Source: Myxococcaceae bacterium (GTDB taxonomy: Bacteria > Myxococcota > Myxococcia > Myxococcales > Myxococcaceae). Taken from it: a DNA stretch of 50,786 nt. The DNA is taken from NCBI GenBank assembly GCA_019686135.1, contig JADGHL010000024.1, forward strand, positions 1-50,786. Reading direction: 5' to 3'. This document shows, piece after piece, positions 27,504 to 37,964 of this stretch (position 1 is the first letter of the stretch; the number at the start of each line of letters is the position of its first letter). The notes under the pieces are model-generated. The model saw only the letters and a list, made by a program, of their open reading frames with translations. It ran no database searches and had not been told where the DNA came from. Position numbers and translations under genes: made by a program.

Positions 27504-28492
27504 GCCGCCCTCCCCTGCAGCTTCCGCTGACCGCGCTGCATGATCAGCCGAGCCACCGAGTTGAGCAGCAGGGTGATCCCGAAGAGCACCAGCGCGAGCG
27601 CGGCGAGCGCGCCGGTGTGGCGATCCCCGGCGGCCTCCGCGAACTCGTTGGCGATCACCGAAGGCAGCGTGTACCCGGGCGCGAAGAGCGACGCGCTGAT
27701 CGTCGGCGAGTTGCCGATCACCATGGTCACCGCCATCGTCTCGCCGAGCGCGCGCCCCAGCCCGAGCAGCGTGGCGCCGAAGATCCCGGGCCTCGAGTGC
27801 GGGAGCACGGCCATCCGGATCGCCTCCCAGCGGGTGGCGCCGAGCGCGAGCGCGCCCTCCTTCACCGCCACCGGCGCGGTCTTCAGCACTTCGCCGGTGA
27901 CCGAGGCGATGGTGGGGAGGATCATGACGGCCAGCACCAGCGCGGCGGCGAGGTAGCCCAGCCCCAGGGGCGGACCGGAGAAGAGCGGGAGGAAGCCGAG
28001 GTGATCGCCGAGGAACGGCTGCACCGTCTGGCGGAGCCACGGCACCAGCACGAACAAGGCCCACAACCCGTAGACGACCGAGGGGATCGAAGCGAGCGTC
28101 TCCACCGCGAACGCCACCGGCTGCCGCAGCCACTTCGGTCCCATCTCCGCGAGGAAGAGCGTCATCCCCAGTGCCACCGGCAGCGCGATCAGGATCGCCA
28201 GCACGCTGGTGACCACGGTGCCGTAGATGAAGGGGAGCGCCCCGAAGACGTCCGAGAGCGGATCCCAGTCCTGCCCGGTGAGGAAGTCCTCGAGCCCCAC
28301 CTCGGCGAACACGGGGCGCGCCACGCGCACGAGCGAGAGGATGATCCCTCCCGCGATGATCAACACGGCGCCGCCCAGGGCGCTGAGGATCAGGCCCCAG
28401 GCGCGGTCGCCACGGTTGACGCGAGGCCGCGCCGCCGCGGGCTGCGGCGTGTCGGCCCGCGCCCTCAACGTCGTGTCACTTGCTGGAACCAA
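27500..28492 (-). CDS. pstC: phosphate ABC transporter permease PstC
   Basis: 330 residues, about six membrane helices, with the family's [28 protein letters not shown] loop ([21 protein letters not shown]) and [17 protein letters not shown]. Partner of PstA. The start is uncertain: TTG at 28492 overlaps pstS by 17 nt, and another TTG at 28468 is possible; neither has a good ribosome-binding site. The first 28 residues are a polar N-terminal extension. Confidence 0.95.
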   Translation of the reverse strand: MVPASDTTLRARADTPQPAAARPRVNRGDRAWGLILSALGGAVLIIAGGIILSLVRVARPVFAEVGLEDFLTGQDWDPLSDVFGALPFIYGTVVTSVLAILIALPVALGMTLFLAEMGPKWLRQPVAFAVETLASIPSVVYGLWALFVLVPWLRQTVQPFLGDHLGFLPLFSGPPLGLGYLAAALVLAVMILPTIASVTGEVLKTAPVAVKEGALALGATRWEAIRMAVLPHSRPGIFGATLLGLGRALGETMAVTMVIGNSPTISASLFAPGYTLPSVIANEFAEAAGDRHTGALAALALVLFGITLLLNSVARLIMQRGQRKLQGRAA

Positions 28493-29510
28493 GCGCGACC
28501 GGCTTCCCCTGAACGGTGAGCGTCTTCAGCTTCCTCTCCACCTTCTCCACCACCGGCTTCGGCAGCGGCGCGTAGTCCAGCGGCGTGGCGAACTTCTGGC
28601 CGTCGTGGGTGGCCCACCACAGGAACTTCACCAGCGACTGGCCCTTCACCGGGTTCTGGAAGTTCTTCGGGACGAGCAGGTAGGTGAACGATGCGATCGG
28701 ATAGGCGCCTTCGCCGGCGGCGTTGGTGATTGACGTCCGGAAGTCGTCCGGCAGCTGCACGTCCGCCGCGGCGGCGGTGGTGCTCTCCACCGACGGCTTC
28801 ACGAACCTGCCCGCCTGGTTCCGGAGCTCCGCCATCGGGAGCTTGTTCTGATCCGCGTAGGCGAGCTCGACGTAGCCGATCGCGCCCGGCATCTGCTTGA
28901 CCATCCCGGTGACGCCCTCGTTGCCCTTGGCGCCCAGCCCCACCGGCCAGCGCACGCTCTTGCCCGCGCCCGGCTTCTGCTTCCACTGCGGCGAGACCTT
29001 GGCGAGGTAGTCAGTGAACACCGCGGTGGTGCCGGAGCCGTCCGAGCGGTGCACCACGGCGATCGCCTTGTCCGGGAGGGCCACCCCCGGGTTGACCTGG
29101 GCGATCTTCGGGTCGTTCCACTTCGTGATCTGCCCGAGGAAGATCCCCGCGAGCGCCTCGGGGGTGAGCTTGAGCGCGGTGACACCGGGCAGGTTCCAGG
29201 TGACCACCACCGCACCGAGCACGGTGGGGATGTGGACGAGGTCCGGCTTCTTCGCCAGCTCCTCGTCGGTCATCGGCGCGTCGGAGGCGCCGAAGTCCAC
29301 CGTGCCGCTGACGATCTGCCGGATGCCGCCGCCCGAGCCGATCGACTGGTAGTTGAAGCGCTCATCCGGGTGCAGCTTGTTGTACTCGCTGAACCACTTT
29401 GAATAGAGCGGGTACGGGAAGGTCGCGCCCGCGCCGTTGATGAGGACCGGTTCGCCGGCGAGCGCCGTTCCGGCCACGCCGAGGAGCACTGCGAGGAGGA
29501 GCTTCTTCAT
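28476..29510 (-). CDS. pstS: periplasmic phosphate-binding protein PstS
   Basis: 344 residues. Signal peptide MKKLLLAVLLGVAGTALAG. Phosphate ligands of the family are visible: INGAGATFPYPLYSKW (with the invariant AGATF), GSGGGI, DFGASDAPM and RSDGSGTTAVFTDYL. Captures inorganic phosphate for PstCA. First gene of the operon. A Pho-box-like tandem repeat lies 57-75 nt upstream and a 6-bp hairpin (29546-29560) in the leader. Confidence 0.97.
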   Translation of the reverse strand: MKKLLLAVLLGVAGTALAGEPVLINGAGATFPYPLYSKWFSEYNKLHPDERFNYQSIGSGGGIRQIVSGTVDFGASDAPMTDEELAKKPDLVHIPTVLGAVVVTWNLPGVTALKLTPEALAGIFLGQITKWNDPKIAQVNPGVALPDKAIAVVHRSDGSGTTAVFTDYLAKVSPQWKQKPGAGKSVRWPVGLGAKGNEGVTGMVKQMPGAIGYVELAYADQNKLPMAELRNQAGRFVKPSVESTTAAAADVQLPDDFRTSITNAAGEGAYPIASFTYLLVPKNFQNPVKGQSLVKFLWWATHDGQKFATPLDYAPLPKPVVEKVERKLKTLTVQGKPVALGSSK

Positions 29511-29545
29511 CGGGGATGTCCTTGGGGAAAGATGCGGCTTCTACA

Positions 29546-29560
29546 CACCGCGCCGCGGTG
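29546..29560 (-). promoter_or_regulatory. hairpin in the pstS leader region
   Basis: CACCGC (29546-29551) pairs with GCGGTG (29555-29560) around a 3-nt loop, between the Pho-box-like repeat and the pstS start. Could be part of the leader or an operator. Confidence 0.3.
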
Positions 29561-29566
29561 GGACTC

Positions 29567-29585
29567 AGTGACGATTCCGTGAACT
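29567..29585 (-). promoter_or_regulatory. Pho-box-like tandem repeat upstream of pstS
   Basis: Read toward pstS the site is GTTCACGGAATCGTCAC: two TCAC cores 11 nt apart, the spacing of a PhoB dimer site. The same layout recurs upstream of the porin at 30914-30932. Confidence 0.55.
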
Positions 29586-29604
29586 CGGCCCGCGACCAGG
29601 CGGC

Positions 29605-30825
29605 CTAGAGTTTGATTTCCATCTGCGCCTGGACGATCGCGTTGGTCAGGCCGCCTGCCCGGCTGGAGGGGAGGTTCGCCTCGAAGTCGACGATGGTCCG
29701 GGCGTGCTTGTTCCAGCGCCAGCCGAGCCCGCCGATCACCGTGCTGACCTCGTTGTCCGCGACGCTGGTCTCCGGATCGATGTAGTCGAAGCGGGCGAAT
29801 AGATCCCAGCCGCGCGCCACAGGGCTGAACTTGACGAGGCCGAGCACACCGAACGCGCTGAACCCGACTCCGTGCGCGACGGAGGTGTAGCCGAGGTCGT
29901 ACCTCTTGCTCAGCGCCGCCGAGGCATCGGTGAGGAAGGCGTACTCGGCGGCGAGGGTAAGGTCCTCGTCGTGGTAGCCGACCTGGCCGATGTAGCGCTG
30001 GCGCGCGTGCTCGGTGAAGCCGGCATTGTCGTAGCCACCGTAGTAGCCGAAGCCAGAGAGGAAGAGGTTCGCCACCACCCCGCCCATCGAGGCGAGCGGG
30101 TTGACGGTGAGGCGCGCTTCAATCGCCTTTCGCTTGAAGAGCTCGGGAGACTTCCAGCCTTCGCCGTTGCCCACGTCGACCTGGAAGCTGCCGTAGCTCA
30201 TGGGGAGCTTTCCGCCGAACGCGATCCCGAGATCCGTCGAGGTCATGTAGCCGGCGCGGTCCATGAACACCGAGCCCTGCATTCGCAGGCCCCACAGATC
30301 CTCCTCGTAGGGAACCCAGGCGAGCGGCAGCTGGCCGACGCGCAGGTACGTGCCGGTGAAGCCGAGGTCCTTCGCCTCGAAGAACAGGTACTTGGTCACC
30401 ACGTCGAGCGGACCACCGCCTCCTTCGCGGAGGTCGCCGGCCTCGAGCGTGACCTGCGCGAGCAACCGGTCGGTGAACCGATACTCGGACTGCAGGTAGA
30501 GGCGATCGATGGCGAAGGCGTTCGCGTTCCCTGCCGCCTCGTCGAGCTGCCACGTGTAGCGGAGGTAGGTCTTCCCGGAGAGGGAGATGCGATCCGTCCA
30601 CGAGCTCGGCTTCTGCATGACCTCGGGAGCCGGAGCTTCGACCACCGGAGCTTCGCTCGCCGGCGAGGACGCCGGCGCTTCACCCGCCGACGCCGGCGAC
30701 GAAGCTGGAACGGGCATCCCGGAAGCCTGCGCGGGTGCGACAGCCGGTGCAGAGGCAGGAGCCTGGGCAAGCGCGAGCCTCGGTGTGGCGAGGGCGACGA
30801 TCAGGGCGAGGAGAAGGCGATTCAA
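29605..30825 (-). CDS. phosphate-selective porin (OprP/OprO-like)
   Basis: 406 residues from a TTG at 30825 with AGAGGA close upstream; a GTG at 30864 is the alternative. Signal peptide LNRLLLALIVALATPRLALAQ, then an Ala/Pro/Ser-rich stretch (about 22-65). A 16-strand-type beta-barrel follows, with DRLYLQSEYRFTDRL, LRVGQLPLAWVPYEEDLWG and a terminal QAQMEIKL. Matches the OprP/O porin pattern of anion/phosphate channels. Lies between pstS and the TonB receptor group, with a Pho-box-like repeat upstream. Confidence 0.85.
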   Translation of the reverse strand: MNRLLLALIVALATPRLALAQAPASAPAVAPAQASGMPVPASSPASAGEAPASSPASEAPVVEAPAPEVMQKPSSWTDRISLSGKTYLRYTWQLDEAAGNANAFAIDRLYLQSEYRFTDRLLAQVTLEAGDLREGGGGPLDVVTKYLFFEAKDLGFTGTYLRVGQLPLAWVPYEEDLWGLRMQGSVFMDRAGYMTSTDLGIAFGGKLPMSYGSFQVDVGNGEGWKSPELFKRKAIEARLTVNPLASMGGVVANLFLSGFGYYGGYDNAGFTEHARQRYIGQVGYHDEDLTLAAEYAFLTDASAALSKRYDLGYTSVAHGVGFSAFGVLGLVKFSPVARGWDLFARFDYIDPETSVADNEVSTVIGGLGWRWNKHARTIVDFEANLPSSRAGGLTNAIVQAQMEIKL

Positions 30826-30913
30826 GGTGTTCCTCTGGCGTCCGCGCCAGCGGGATGCCGGCACCGGAGACGCGCACTGAGTCCCCTGCCACCGTCACTG
30901 CTTCATGGCCCTC

Positions 30914-30932
30914 CTGTGACATTCCTGTGAAC
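30914..30932 (-). promoter_or_regulatory. Pho-box-like tandem repeat upstream of the first porin
   Basis: On the plus strand CTGTGACATTCCTGTGAAC; read toward the porin it is GTTCACAGGAATGTCAC, nearly identical to the pstS site with TCAC cores 11 nt apart. Confidence 0.6.
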
Positions 30933-31010
30933 ATCGAAAATAGGAGGCCCCCCGCCCGCGTGGCCGCGCGCGGGCGGAAGGCCGGGTGCCACTCTCGGTT
31001 CGGCGGACGA

Positions 31011-32390
31011 TCAGTTCGCCGGGAACGCCGTCCAGCCAGCGGTCCAGTCGGTGGTGCCGACCGCGCCGATGAACTTCGCCTCGGCGTCGAAGAAGCCGTC
31101 CGCCGGCGGCTGCGCAGCCGTGGCGCCGTCGAGCAGCGGAGAGCCGGCCGCGGGCTTGAAGTTCGGGTCCGCCAGGTTCTTCGCGCCGTCCAGCATCGGA
31201 TCCGCCCAGACGTTGGAGGCGTCCTTCGCGATCTGCTGGTTCTCGTCGAAGCCGCTGTCGTTGTCCGTCGCGTCGGCGGGGAAGTCGGTGTTGGACCCGC
31301 CGATTGACCAGAAGAGGCTGTTCTTCACGAAGAGGTCGCCGTCGTTGACGTGCGCCACCACCTCGTCTCCGGCCACGTCCACGCCCAGGTTGGCCACGTA
31401 TGCGGCCGCCAGGTTGTAGATGTGTCCCGCGGCGCCGTTCTTGAAGTTCGCGATCACCTGGCTGGTGCCCATCACGCCCGGGTCACGGCCGGAGCCGATG
31501 ATCGAGACGTTGTAGACGGTAGGCAGGGTCTGCGGGGTGGCGGTTTTGTTGTTCGGGTTGTCGTCCCACTCGAAGCCGTTGTTCCCGACGCTCTCGTTCT
31601 GCTGGATCACCACGAACTGCACCTTCCCGCGGTAGCCGAGGTCGAAGTCGAGGCCATCGTCGTCCGGCTGGCTGATCACGATGTGCTTGAGGTTCGCGGT
31701 GCCGCCGAAGGCCTCGATGCCGTCGTCATTGCCCTTGTGGATCTGGACGTAGTCGATCTCGGTCTTCGAGCCGCAGCCGCCAAGCGAGAGGCCGTTGAGC
31801 TCGTTGTCCTCGGAGACCTTGATCCCGGCGAACTCGATGCGCGCGTACTTCAGCTTGCCGCAGTCGTGGGTGTCGTCGCTGCCGCCGTAGAGGCCCTCGG
31901 ACGCGGTGCTGTTGATGCCCTCGATGTACGTCTCGCCGTCCTGGGCGATCTCCACGCCGTGGGCAGTCTCGCCCGCCTTCACGTTGATCCTGGCCTTGCC
32001 GAGCATCACCACGCCGCCCCAGTCACCCGGCTTGCGCTCGCCCTCGGGCTTGAACGAGGTGAAGACGATGGGCTTCTCGGCGGTGCCCACCGCGTTCAGC
32101 TTGCCTTCGCGGGTCACCACCAGCGCCGCGGTGCCCTCGCCGGTGATCTTCGTGCCCGGCTCGATGGTGAGTGTGGCGCCGTCTTTCACGAAGACGTTGG
32201 TCTTCAGGTGGTAGACCTTGTCGGCCGTCCAGGTGGTGTCCTCGGTGATCGGCTGGGTGACCGAGACATCACCACCCTCTCCGCCGTTGCCGTCGCCACC
32301 GTCGGGGGTGCCGTTGTTGTTGTTGTTGGGACCGCACGCGGCCATCGACAGCAGGGCCAGCGCGAGGAGGGACTTCATGAGCTTCTGCAT
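31011..32390 (-). CDS. surface/periplasmic lipoprotein with parallel beta-helix, partner of the TonB receptor
   Basis: 459 residues. Signal peptide with lipobox SMAAC (lipidated Cys19), then a flexible Asn/Gly/Asp linker ([16 protein letters not shown]). The body looks like a right-handed parallel beta-helix: repeated short turns such as [33 protein letters not shown] and [16 protein letters not shown], many Asp/Asn/Gly turns, and three cysteines (DCGK, GGCG). This family commonly sits next to TonB-dependent receptors. It follows the receptor gene by 33 nt, so both belong to one transcript. A role in capturing a phosphorylated substrate is inferred from context. Confidence 0.82.
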   Translation of the reverse strand: MQKLMKSLLALALLSMAACGPNNNNNGTPDGGDGNGGEGGDVSVTQPITEDTTWTADKVYHLKTNVFVKDGATLTIEPGTKITGEGTAALVVTREGKLNAVGTAEKPIVFTSFKPEGERKPGDWGGVVMLGKARINVKAGETAHGVEIAQDGETYIEGINSTASEGLYGGSDDTHDCGKLKYARIEFAGIKVSEDNELNGLSLGGCGSKTEIDYVQIHKGNDDGIEAFGGTANLKHIVISQPDDDGLDFDLGYRGKVQFVVIQQNESVGNNGFEWDDNPNNKTATPQTLPTVYNVSIIGSGRDPGVMGTSQVIANFKNGAAGHIYNLAAAYVANLGVDVAGDEVVAHVNDGDLFVKNSLFWSIGGSNTDFPADATDNDSGFDENQQIAKDASNVWADPMLDGAKNLADPNFKPAAGSPLLDGATAAQPPADGFFDAEAKFIGAVGTTDWTAGWTAFPAN

Positions 32391-32423
32391 TGCGGTGCTT
32401 CCTTTCGGTGGGAGTACTGCCGA

Positions 32424-35400
32424 CTACAGGGACAACCCGACCGACACCGAGAACGCGACGCCGGGCCGGTATTCGAGGACCGTCAGCCCGCCGGCCTGCA
32501 GCCGGACGGACGAGTTGAGGAGGTTGGAGGCGGTCAGCTTGAGCTGCGCGGCGCCGCCTAGCTTCTGGGTGCAGGCGAGATCGAGCCGGTGAAACGGCTC
32601 CTCGTAGACGTCGGGGCGCGCGTCGAAGCCCACATCGGCGATGCGCGGGCCGTAGACGTTGTAGAGCACCGCCACCTCGGTGCCGGACTGCGTCCGGTCG
32701 TACCCGAGGTTCACGTTGACCACGTACGGCGACTGCCCCTGGAGCGGGCGAAGCAGGGTGGTGGAGGCGCCGCCCTGATCGCCGAGATCCACCTGCGAGT
32801 GGATCAGCGTGAGGTTCGCGCCGAGGCGGAAGTCGGAGAGCGCGGCGACCAGCCGGCCCAGGCCGGCGCGCGCCTCGAGCTCCGCACCGTAGACGTCGGC
32901 GCTGGGGGCGTTGCGGTAGCTGACGTCGCCGGTGCCGACGGTGACGATCACCCGTTCGATCGGCTCGTTGAACCGCTTGTAGAAGACGCTCGCCGCGAGC
33001 ACCTTGCTCTCGCCGGGGAACCACTCCACCCGCGCGTCGGCGTTGTGGATCCGCGTCTCGTGCAGATCCGGGTTGCCCTGGACGTTGCGACGGCGGACGA
33101 AATCGAAGAACTGGAAGGGGGCGATCTCGCGGAAGGTCGGCCGCGCCAGCGTGTAGCTGTAACCCGCGCGGAAGTTGATCGCGTCGGCGAGGGTCCAGGT
33201 GAGGTTGATCGACGGCAGCACGTCGCCATGGGCCAGCCGCGCCTCCCGGCCTGGCGCGTACGAGCGCGAGAAGTCGCTCTTCGCGAGCAGGTTGAGGTCG
33301 GAGTACTCGTAGCGGAGGCCGGCGAGGACCCGCAGCGGCTCCAGCGGCTTCCAGTCCGCGGACAAGTACCCAGCGGCGATCTCGAGCCCGGCGGTGTAGG
33401 CGTCCTCCGGGAGGGTGACCTCGCGCGGGGTGAAGACGCTGCCGACGTTCTGCGGCCCGAGCAGCTCGTTGGGACGATCGCCGAGGCGCTCGTTGTAGCC
33501 GTCTTCCAGATCCCAGTGGAACCGGCGCGCGTTGAAGCTGCGCGCGGAGCTCTGGAACATCCCGCCCACCTTCAGGCGCAGGCTGGGCATCGGGAGCGTG
33601 AGGTTCGCGGCGCCGCCCGCCGACTGCTCGGCGAGGTCGGCGTAGAAGCGGTCGCCGTTCCCCGGCTGATCCTTGAAGAAGTAGTCCGCGTCCTGCGGCG
33701 AGTAGTAGGTGACGTCGCGCGTGTCCGGCTGCGCGCGGTCGACGCGCGAGTAGTTCGCCTGCCAGTCCACCTCGGCGTCCCCGAGGATCCCCAGCCGGTG
33801 GAAGCCGCGGAGCTGGTTGAAGGTCAGCGCCCGGTTCACGAACAACAGGCGGGTGCCCTGGAAGAACGGATCGGTCGACCCGTTCTGGAGCTGACCCCGG
33901 GTGCTGACCGTCTGCGCCTCGGAGGAGCGCGTGTAGAGGCTGAACAGCGTGAGCTCGTGATCGCTGCTGAACTGGTAGCCGGCGTTGAGCAGCCCTCCGA
34001 ACGCAGCGGTCTGCTTGCCGACGTCGGCGGTGGAGGTGGAGTCGTACTCCGGCCCGTCGATGCCCATGGTCACCCGGCCGGACTTCTGGTGCAGGAGGGA
34101 TTCGGCGCGCGAGTACTGGACGGAGGCGAGGTAGCCGAAGCGCTGGTTCCCGAAGCGGAGCGTGTCGCCGACCGAGACGCCGAGCGTCCCGGTCGGCAGC
34201 GAGCGGCTGCTGGTGGCCTCCCACTCGCCGGGGAAGGACTTGCCGATCTCCACCACGTCGGAGTTGTGCAGCCCTCCGTACCCGGACTCCAGCGGGCCAT
34301 CATCCGGCACGCTTGAAGGGAGCGCGCGCGACGGATCGGAGAACCCGAGCGCATCGAGCGCTCCGCCGGGCTGGGACGGACGCATCTGGAAGGTGGTCGT
34401 GCTGTTGCCACTGAGCGAGAGCCGCGGCTTGAGCTCGAAGCGTGAGGGATAGGAGTGGGTCTCGATCTGCAGCGCGCCGCCGCCGAAGGTGCCGGGCAGA
34501 TCGGACGAGTACGACTTCACCACGTTGAGGTTGGCGAGCAGCGGCGTGGGGAACATGTCGAGCGGGACGGAGGGCTCGTCGGGCTCGGGGCTGGGCAGCG
34601 CGGCGCCGTTGAGCAGCGTCACCGCGTAGCGGCCGCCGAGCCCGCGCAGGAGCACGAACTTGTTGTCGACGATCGTGGCGCTGACCACCCGCTTCACCGC
34701 GTCGGAGGCAGTGGAGTCCGGGGTGCGGGCGATCTCCTGCGAGGAGATTGCGTCGGAGACCGTGGCCGACTTGCGGCGCTCCTGCAGCAGCGCGCTCTCG
34801 GAGCGGTGGTCCGCGCGCACTTCGACCACGACCTCCTGGACCGCACCGGTGTCCGCCTCGAGGGAGACGTCCAGCCGGTACGCCTTGCCCTGCTCCACCG
34901 TCACGCCAAAGAGGCGGCGGCCCTGGTACAGCTCGTAGAAGACGTGGAGGTCCCAAGTCCCCGGTGCGAGCTGCAACTGGTAGTAGCCGTCGACGTCCGT
35001 GCGCGCCGTCCGCGAAGGCCCGGTGGTCACCTTCACCGTGGCCTCGATCAGAGGCTCCTTCGTAGCCGCGTCGATGATCCGGCCCCAGACGCCGGTGAAC
35101 CCGGGAGGAAGGCTGGGCGGCCCTCCCACCTTCGCGGCCTCCGCGCTTTCGGCTGCGGTGGCGTCGTCACCGAACGCGGACTGATCGCCGAACACGGACT
35201 GATCGCCGAGCTGCGGACCGGCGGCGGGCGGTCGCGTCGCCCCCGAGTCCGTCGCTTCGAGCGCGGCCTCGTCGGACAGCGCAGCTTCATCCGAGAACAC
35301 GTCCTGATCGGAGAGCGCCGCCTCACCCGAGGGCGCACCGCGAAAAGCAGGCGCGTTCATCCCGCTCGCGCCCGAAGCCGCAGGCGCGGCAGCCTGGGCC

Positions 35401-36155
35401 GGGCCCGGCGCGCCCGGGTCCGTTGCGCTCGACGAGGCGGCAGACCGCGCCGCCCCCGCCTCCGTTGCGCTCGACGGCGGCGGGGCCGCGGATCGCGCCG
35501 CGCCTCCTGCGCTCGCCTCCGCTGCGCTCGACGAGGCGGCAGACCGCGCCGGGCCCGCCTCCGTTGCGCTCGAGGTCGATGAGGCTGCGGATTCCACAGC
35601 GCCCGGCGCGCCCGCCTTCGTAGCGCTCGACGCCGGTGAGGCGGCGGATCGCGCCGTACCTGGTGCGCCCGCCTCCGTTGCGCTCGACGAGGCGGCAGAC
35701 CGCGCCGCCCCCGCCTCCGTTGCGCTCGAGGCCGATGAGGCTGCGGATCGCGCCGGGCCTGGTTCGCCCGCCTCCGTTGCGCTCGACGAGGCGGCAGACC
35801 GCGCCGCCCCCGCCTCCGTTGCGCTCGAGGTCGATGAGGCTGCGGATCCCACCGCGCCCGGCGCGCCCGCCTTCGTAGCGCTCGACGCCGGCAAGGCGGC
35901 AGACCGCGCCGGGCCCGGCGCGCTCACGTTTGTTGCGGTCGGTGCGGGCGTGGTCGCGGGAGCGGCCGGCTTCAGTGCCGGGCTCATTGGCGCGGTGCCG
36001 CCGTCCACCGCCGAGGACACGACCGACGATGTTCCTGCGCACGTCGCCGCCGGGACGGAAAGCACCGGGCCCCCGCCGTCGGTCGAGGTCTGCGCCAGCG
36101 CCACCGGGGCGAGGAGGAGCAGCAGCGTGTTGAAGCAAAGGGGAAGTGAAGACAC
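32424..36155 (-). CDS. TonB-dependent outer-membrane receptor with a long Ala/Ser-rich N-terminal repeat
   Basis: 1243 residues. Signal peptide 1-21. Residues about 60-265 are low complexity (Ala, Ser, Thr, Gly, Pro), built from SSATEAGAARSAAS-type units arranged as two 85-residue blocks. A short acidic repeat follows (SDQDVFSDEAALSDEAAL, then GDQSVFGDQSAFGDD, about 282-331). A carboxypeptidase-regulatory-like beta domain spans about 353-435, a plug about 445-570 (LRGLGGRYAVTLLNG, GTFGGGALQIET), then the beta-barrel to a C-terminal VSVGLSL. Energised by the adjacent TonB-ExbBD. No strong Pho-box was seen directly upstream. The substrate is unknown; phosphate esters or chelated phosphate are suggested by the neighbourhood. 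Confidence 0.92.
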   Translation of the reverse strand: MSSLPLCFNTLLLLLAPVALAQTSTDGGGPVLSVPAATCAGTSSVVSSAVDGGTAPMSPALKPAAPATTPAPTATNVSAPGPARSAALPASSATKAGAPGAVGSAASSTSSATEAGAARSAASSSATEAGEPGPARSAASSASSATEAGAARSAASSSATEAGAPGTARSAASPASSATKAGAPGAVESAASSTSSATEAGPARSAASSSAAEASAGGAARSAAPPPSSATEAGAARSAASSSATDPGAPGPAQAAAPAASGASGMNAPAFRGAPSGEAALSDQDVFSDEAALSDEAALEATDSGATRPPAAGPQLGDQSVFGDQSAFGDDATAAESAEAAKVGGPPSLPPGFTGVWGRIIDAATKEPLIEATVKVTTGPSRTARTDVDGYYQLQLAPGTWDLHVFYELYQGRRLFGVTVEQGKAYRLDVSLEADTGAVQEVVVEVRADHRSESALLQERRKSATVSDAISSQEIARTPDSTASDAVKRVVSATIVDNKFVLLRGLGGRYAVTLLNGAALPSPEPDEPSVPLDMFPTPLLANLNVVKSYSSDLPGTFGGGALQIETHSYPSRFELKPRLSLSGNSTTTFQMRPSQPGGALDALGFSDPSRALPSSVPDDGPLESGYGGLHNSDVVEIGKSFPGEWEATSSRSLPTGTLGVSVGDTLRFGNQRFGYLASVQYSRAESLLHQKSGRVTMGIDGPEYDSTSTADVGKQTAAFGGLLNAGYQFSSDHELTLFSLYTRSSEAQTVSTRGQLQNGSTDPFFQGTRLLFVNRALTFNQLRGFHRLGILGDAEVDWQANYSRVDRAQPDTRDVTYYSPQDADYFFKDQPGNGDRFYADLAEQSAGGAANLTLPMPSLRLKVGGMFQSSARSFNARRFHWDLEDGYNERLGDRPNELLGPQNVGSVFTPREVTLPEDAYTAGLEIAAGYLSADWKPLEPLRVLAGLRYEYSDLNLLAKSDFSRSYAPGREARLAHGDVLPSINLTWTLADAINFRAGYSYTLARPTFREIAPFQFFDFVRRRNVQGNPDLHETRIHNADARVEWFPGESKVLAASVFYKRFNEPIERVIVTVGTGDVSYRNAPSADVYGAELEARAGLGRLVAALSDFRLGANLTLIHSQVDLGDQGGASTTLLRPLQGQSPYVVNVNLGYDRTQSGTEVAVLYNVYGPRIADVGFDARPDVYEEPFHRLDLACTQKLGGAAQLKLTASNLLNSSVRLQAGGLTVLEYRPGVAFSVSVGLSL
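35405..35912 (-). repeat. coding tandem repeat, two ~255-bp blocks of shorter units
   Basis: Within the receptor gene, residues 82-166 and 167-250 align as two 85-residue copies (PARSAALPASSATKAGAPG versus TARSAASPASSATKAGAPG). Each contains several 14-23-residue sub-repeats with near-identical DNA (for example CTCCGTTGCGCTCGACGAGG on the plus strand recurs several times). Confidence 0.85.
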
Positions 36156-36256
36156 GAGGTTCCTCGAACCGCGACCGCGGCGCTCATCTACGGGCGGTGA
36201 GCGGCGATCGCGTGGACGGTGGGTGACGTTGAGGGGAGGGTTGCGAAACGTTCAGG

Positions 36257-36724
<468 letters not shown>

Positions 36725-36734
36725 GGGAGCTCCG

Positions 36735-37167
<433 letters not shown>

Positions 37168-37184
<17 letters not shown>

Positions 37185-37926
37185 GGCTGGTCTCCGGTCC
37201 GGTGGCGATGGCCGCCGCGGTGGTCGCGCCGTTCGCGGGATGCGCCGCGGGCGCGCGCCCGTGGTCCTCGGCGTTCTCGAGGAAGTCGAGGAACTCGCCC
37301 CGCGACTGATCCAGCGCGCGCAGGATCCCGTCGCTCTGGGTGGTGAGGAAGTTGAAGGCGAGCACCGCCGGGATCGCCACCACCAGGCCGGCGGCGGTGA
37401 CGATCAGCGCCTCGGAGATCCCGGAGGACACCGTGCCGAGCCCGCCGCTCCCCTCCTTCGCGATGCTCTGGAAGGAGTTGATGATCCCGAGCACCGTTCC
37501 CAGCAGCCCAACGAACGGGGCCACCGAACCGACGCTGGCCAGCACGCTCAACCCCCGCCGCACGTCGGCGGCGAGCGCCTCGGTCTTCCGGAGCATCTCG
37601 CGCCGCGCCAGCTCCACCGGGCTCACCTTGCCGCCGGACTTGCCGCGTTCGGCGAGGAAGACCCGCGCGCCGGCGCCGAGCAACGACGCGAGATGGCTGC
37701 CACCGGTCTCGTCGGCCTTCTTCGCGAGACCGGCGAGATCATTCCTGGCGAGCAGCTCGGTGGCGGTGGCGGCGAACGCGCGGCTGGCGCCGCGGCTGCG
37801 GAGAAAGGCGATCACCCGCTCGAAGAAGACAATCAACGAGGCGAGCGCCATCAGGGTCAGCGTGACGAAGATCGCCTTGTCGAACACACCCATGTGCTCG
37901 ACGATCTGGATGAGGTTGAAGTTCAT
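37168..37926 (-). CDS. exbB: ExbB/TolQ-family proton channel protein
   Basis: 252 residues from the ATG at 37926. Three membrane helices (about 17-36, 135-158, 172-196) with the family's GSVAPFVGLLGTVLGIINSF and ISEALIVTAAGLVVAIPAVLAFN. C-terminal Ala/His/Thr-rich tail. Forms the proton-conducting complex with the two ExbDs and the TonB encoded 38 nt upstream. Confidence 0.95.
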
Positions 37927-37964
37927 GTCGCTTTCCGATCGGTTGGAGGGAATTCGGGCGAGAC

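Noticed and set aside
32269-34224. 651-codon open frame on the minus strand in another frame of the receptor gene
   Set aside because: Same strand, shifted frame of the TonB receptor; Arg/Pro/Ala-rich translation without any recognisable fold.
36156-36256. Pho-box directly upstream of the TonB receptor gene
   Set aside because: GTCACCCACCGTCCAC is present on the minus strand but its spacing is 10 nt and the match weak; read-through from tonB-exbBD is sufficient.
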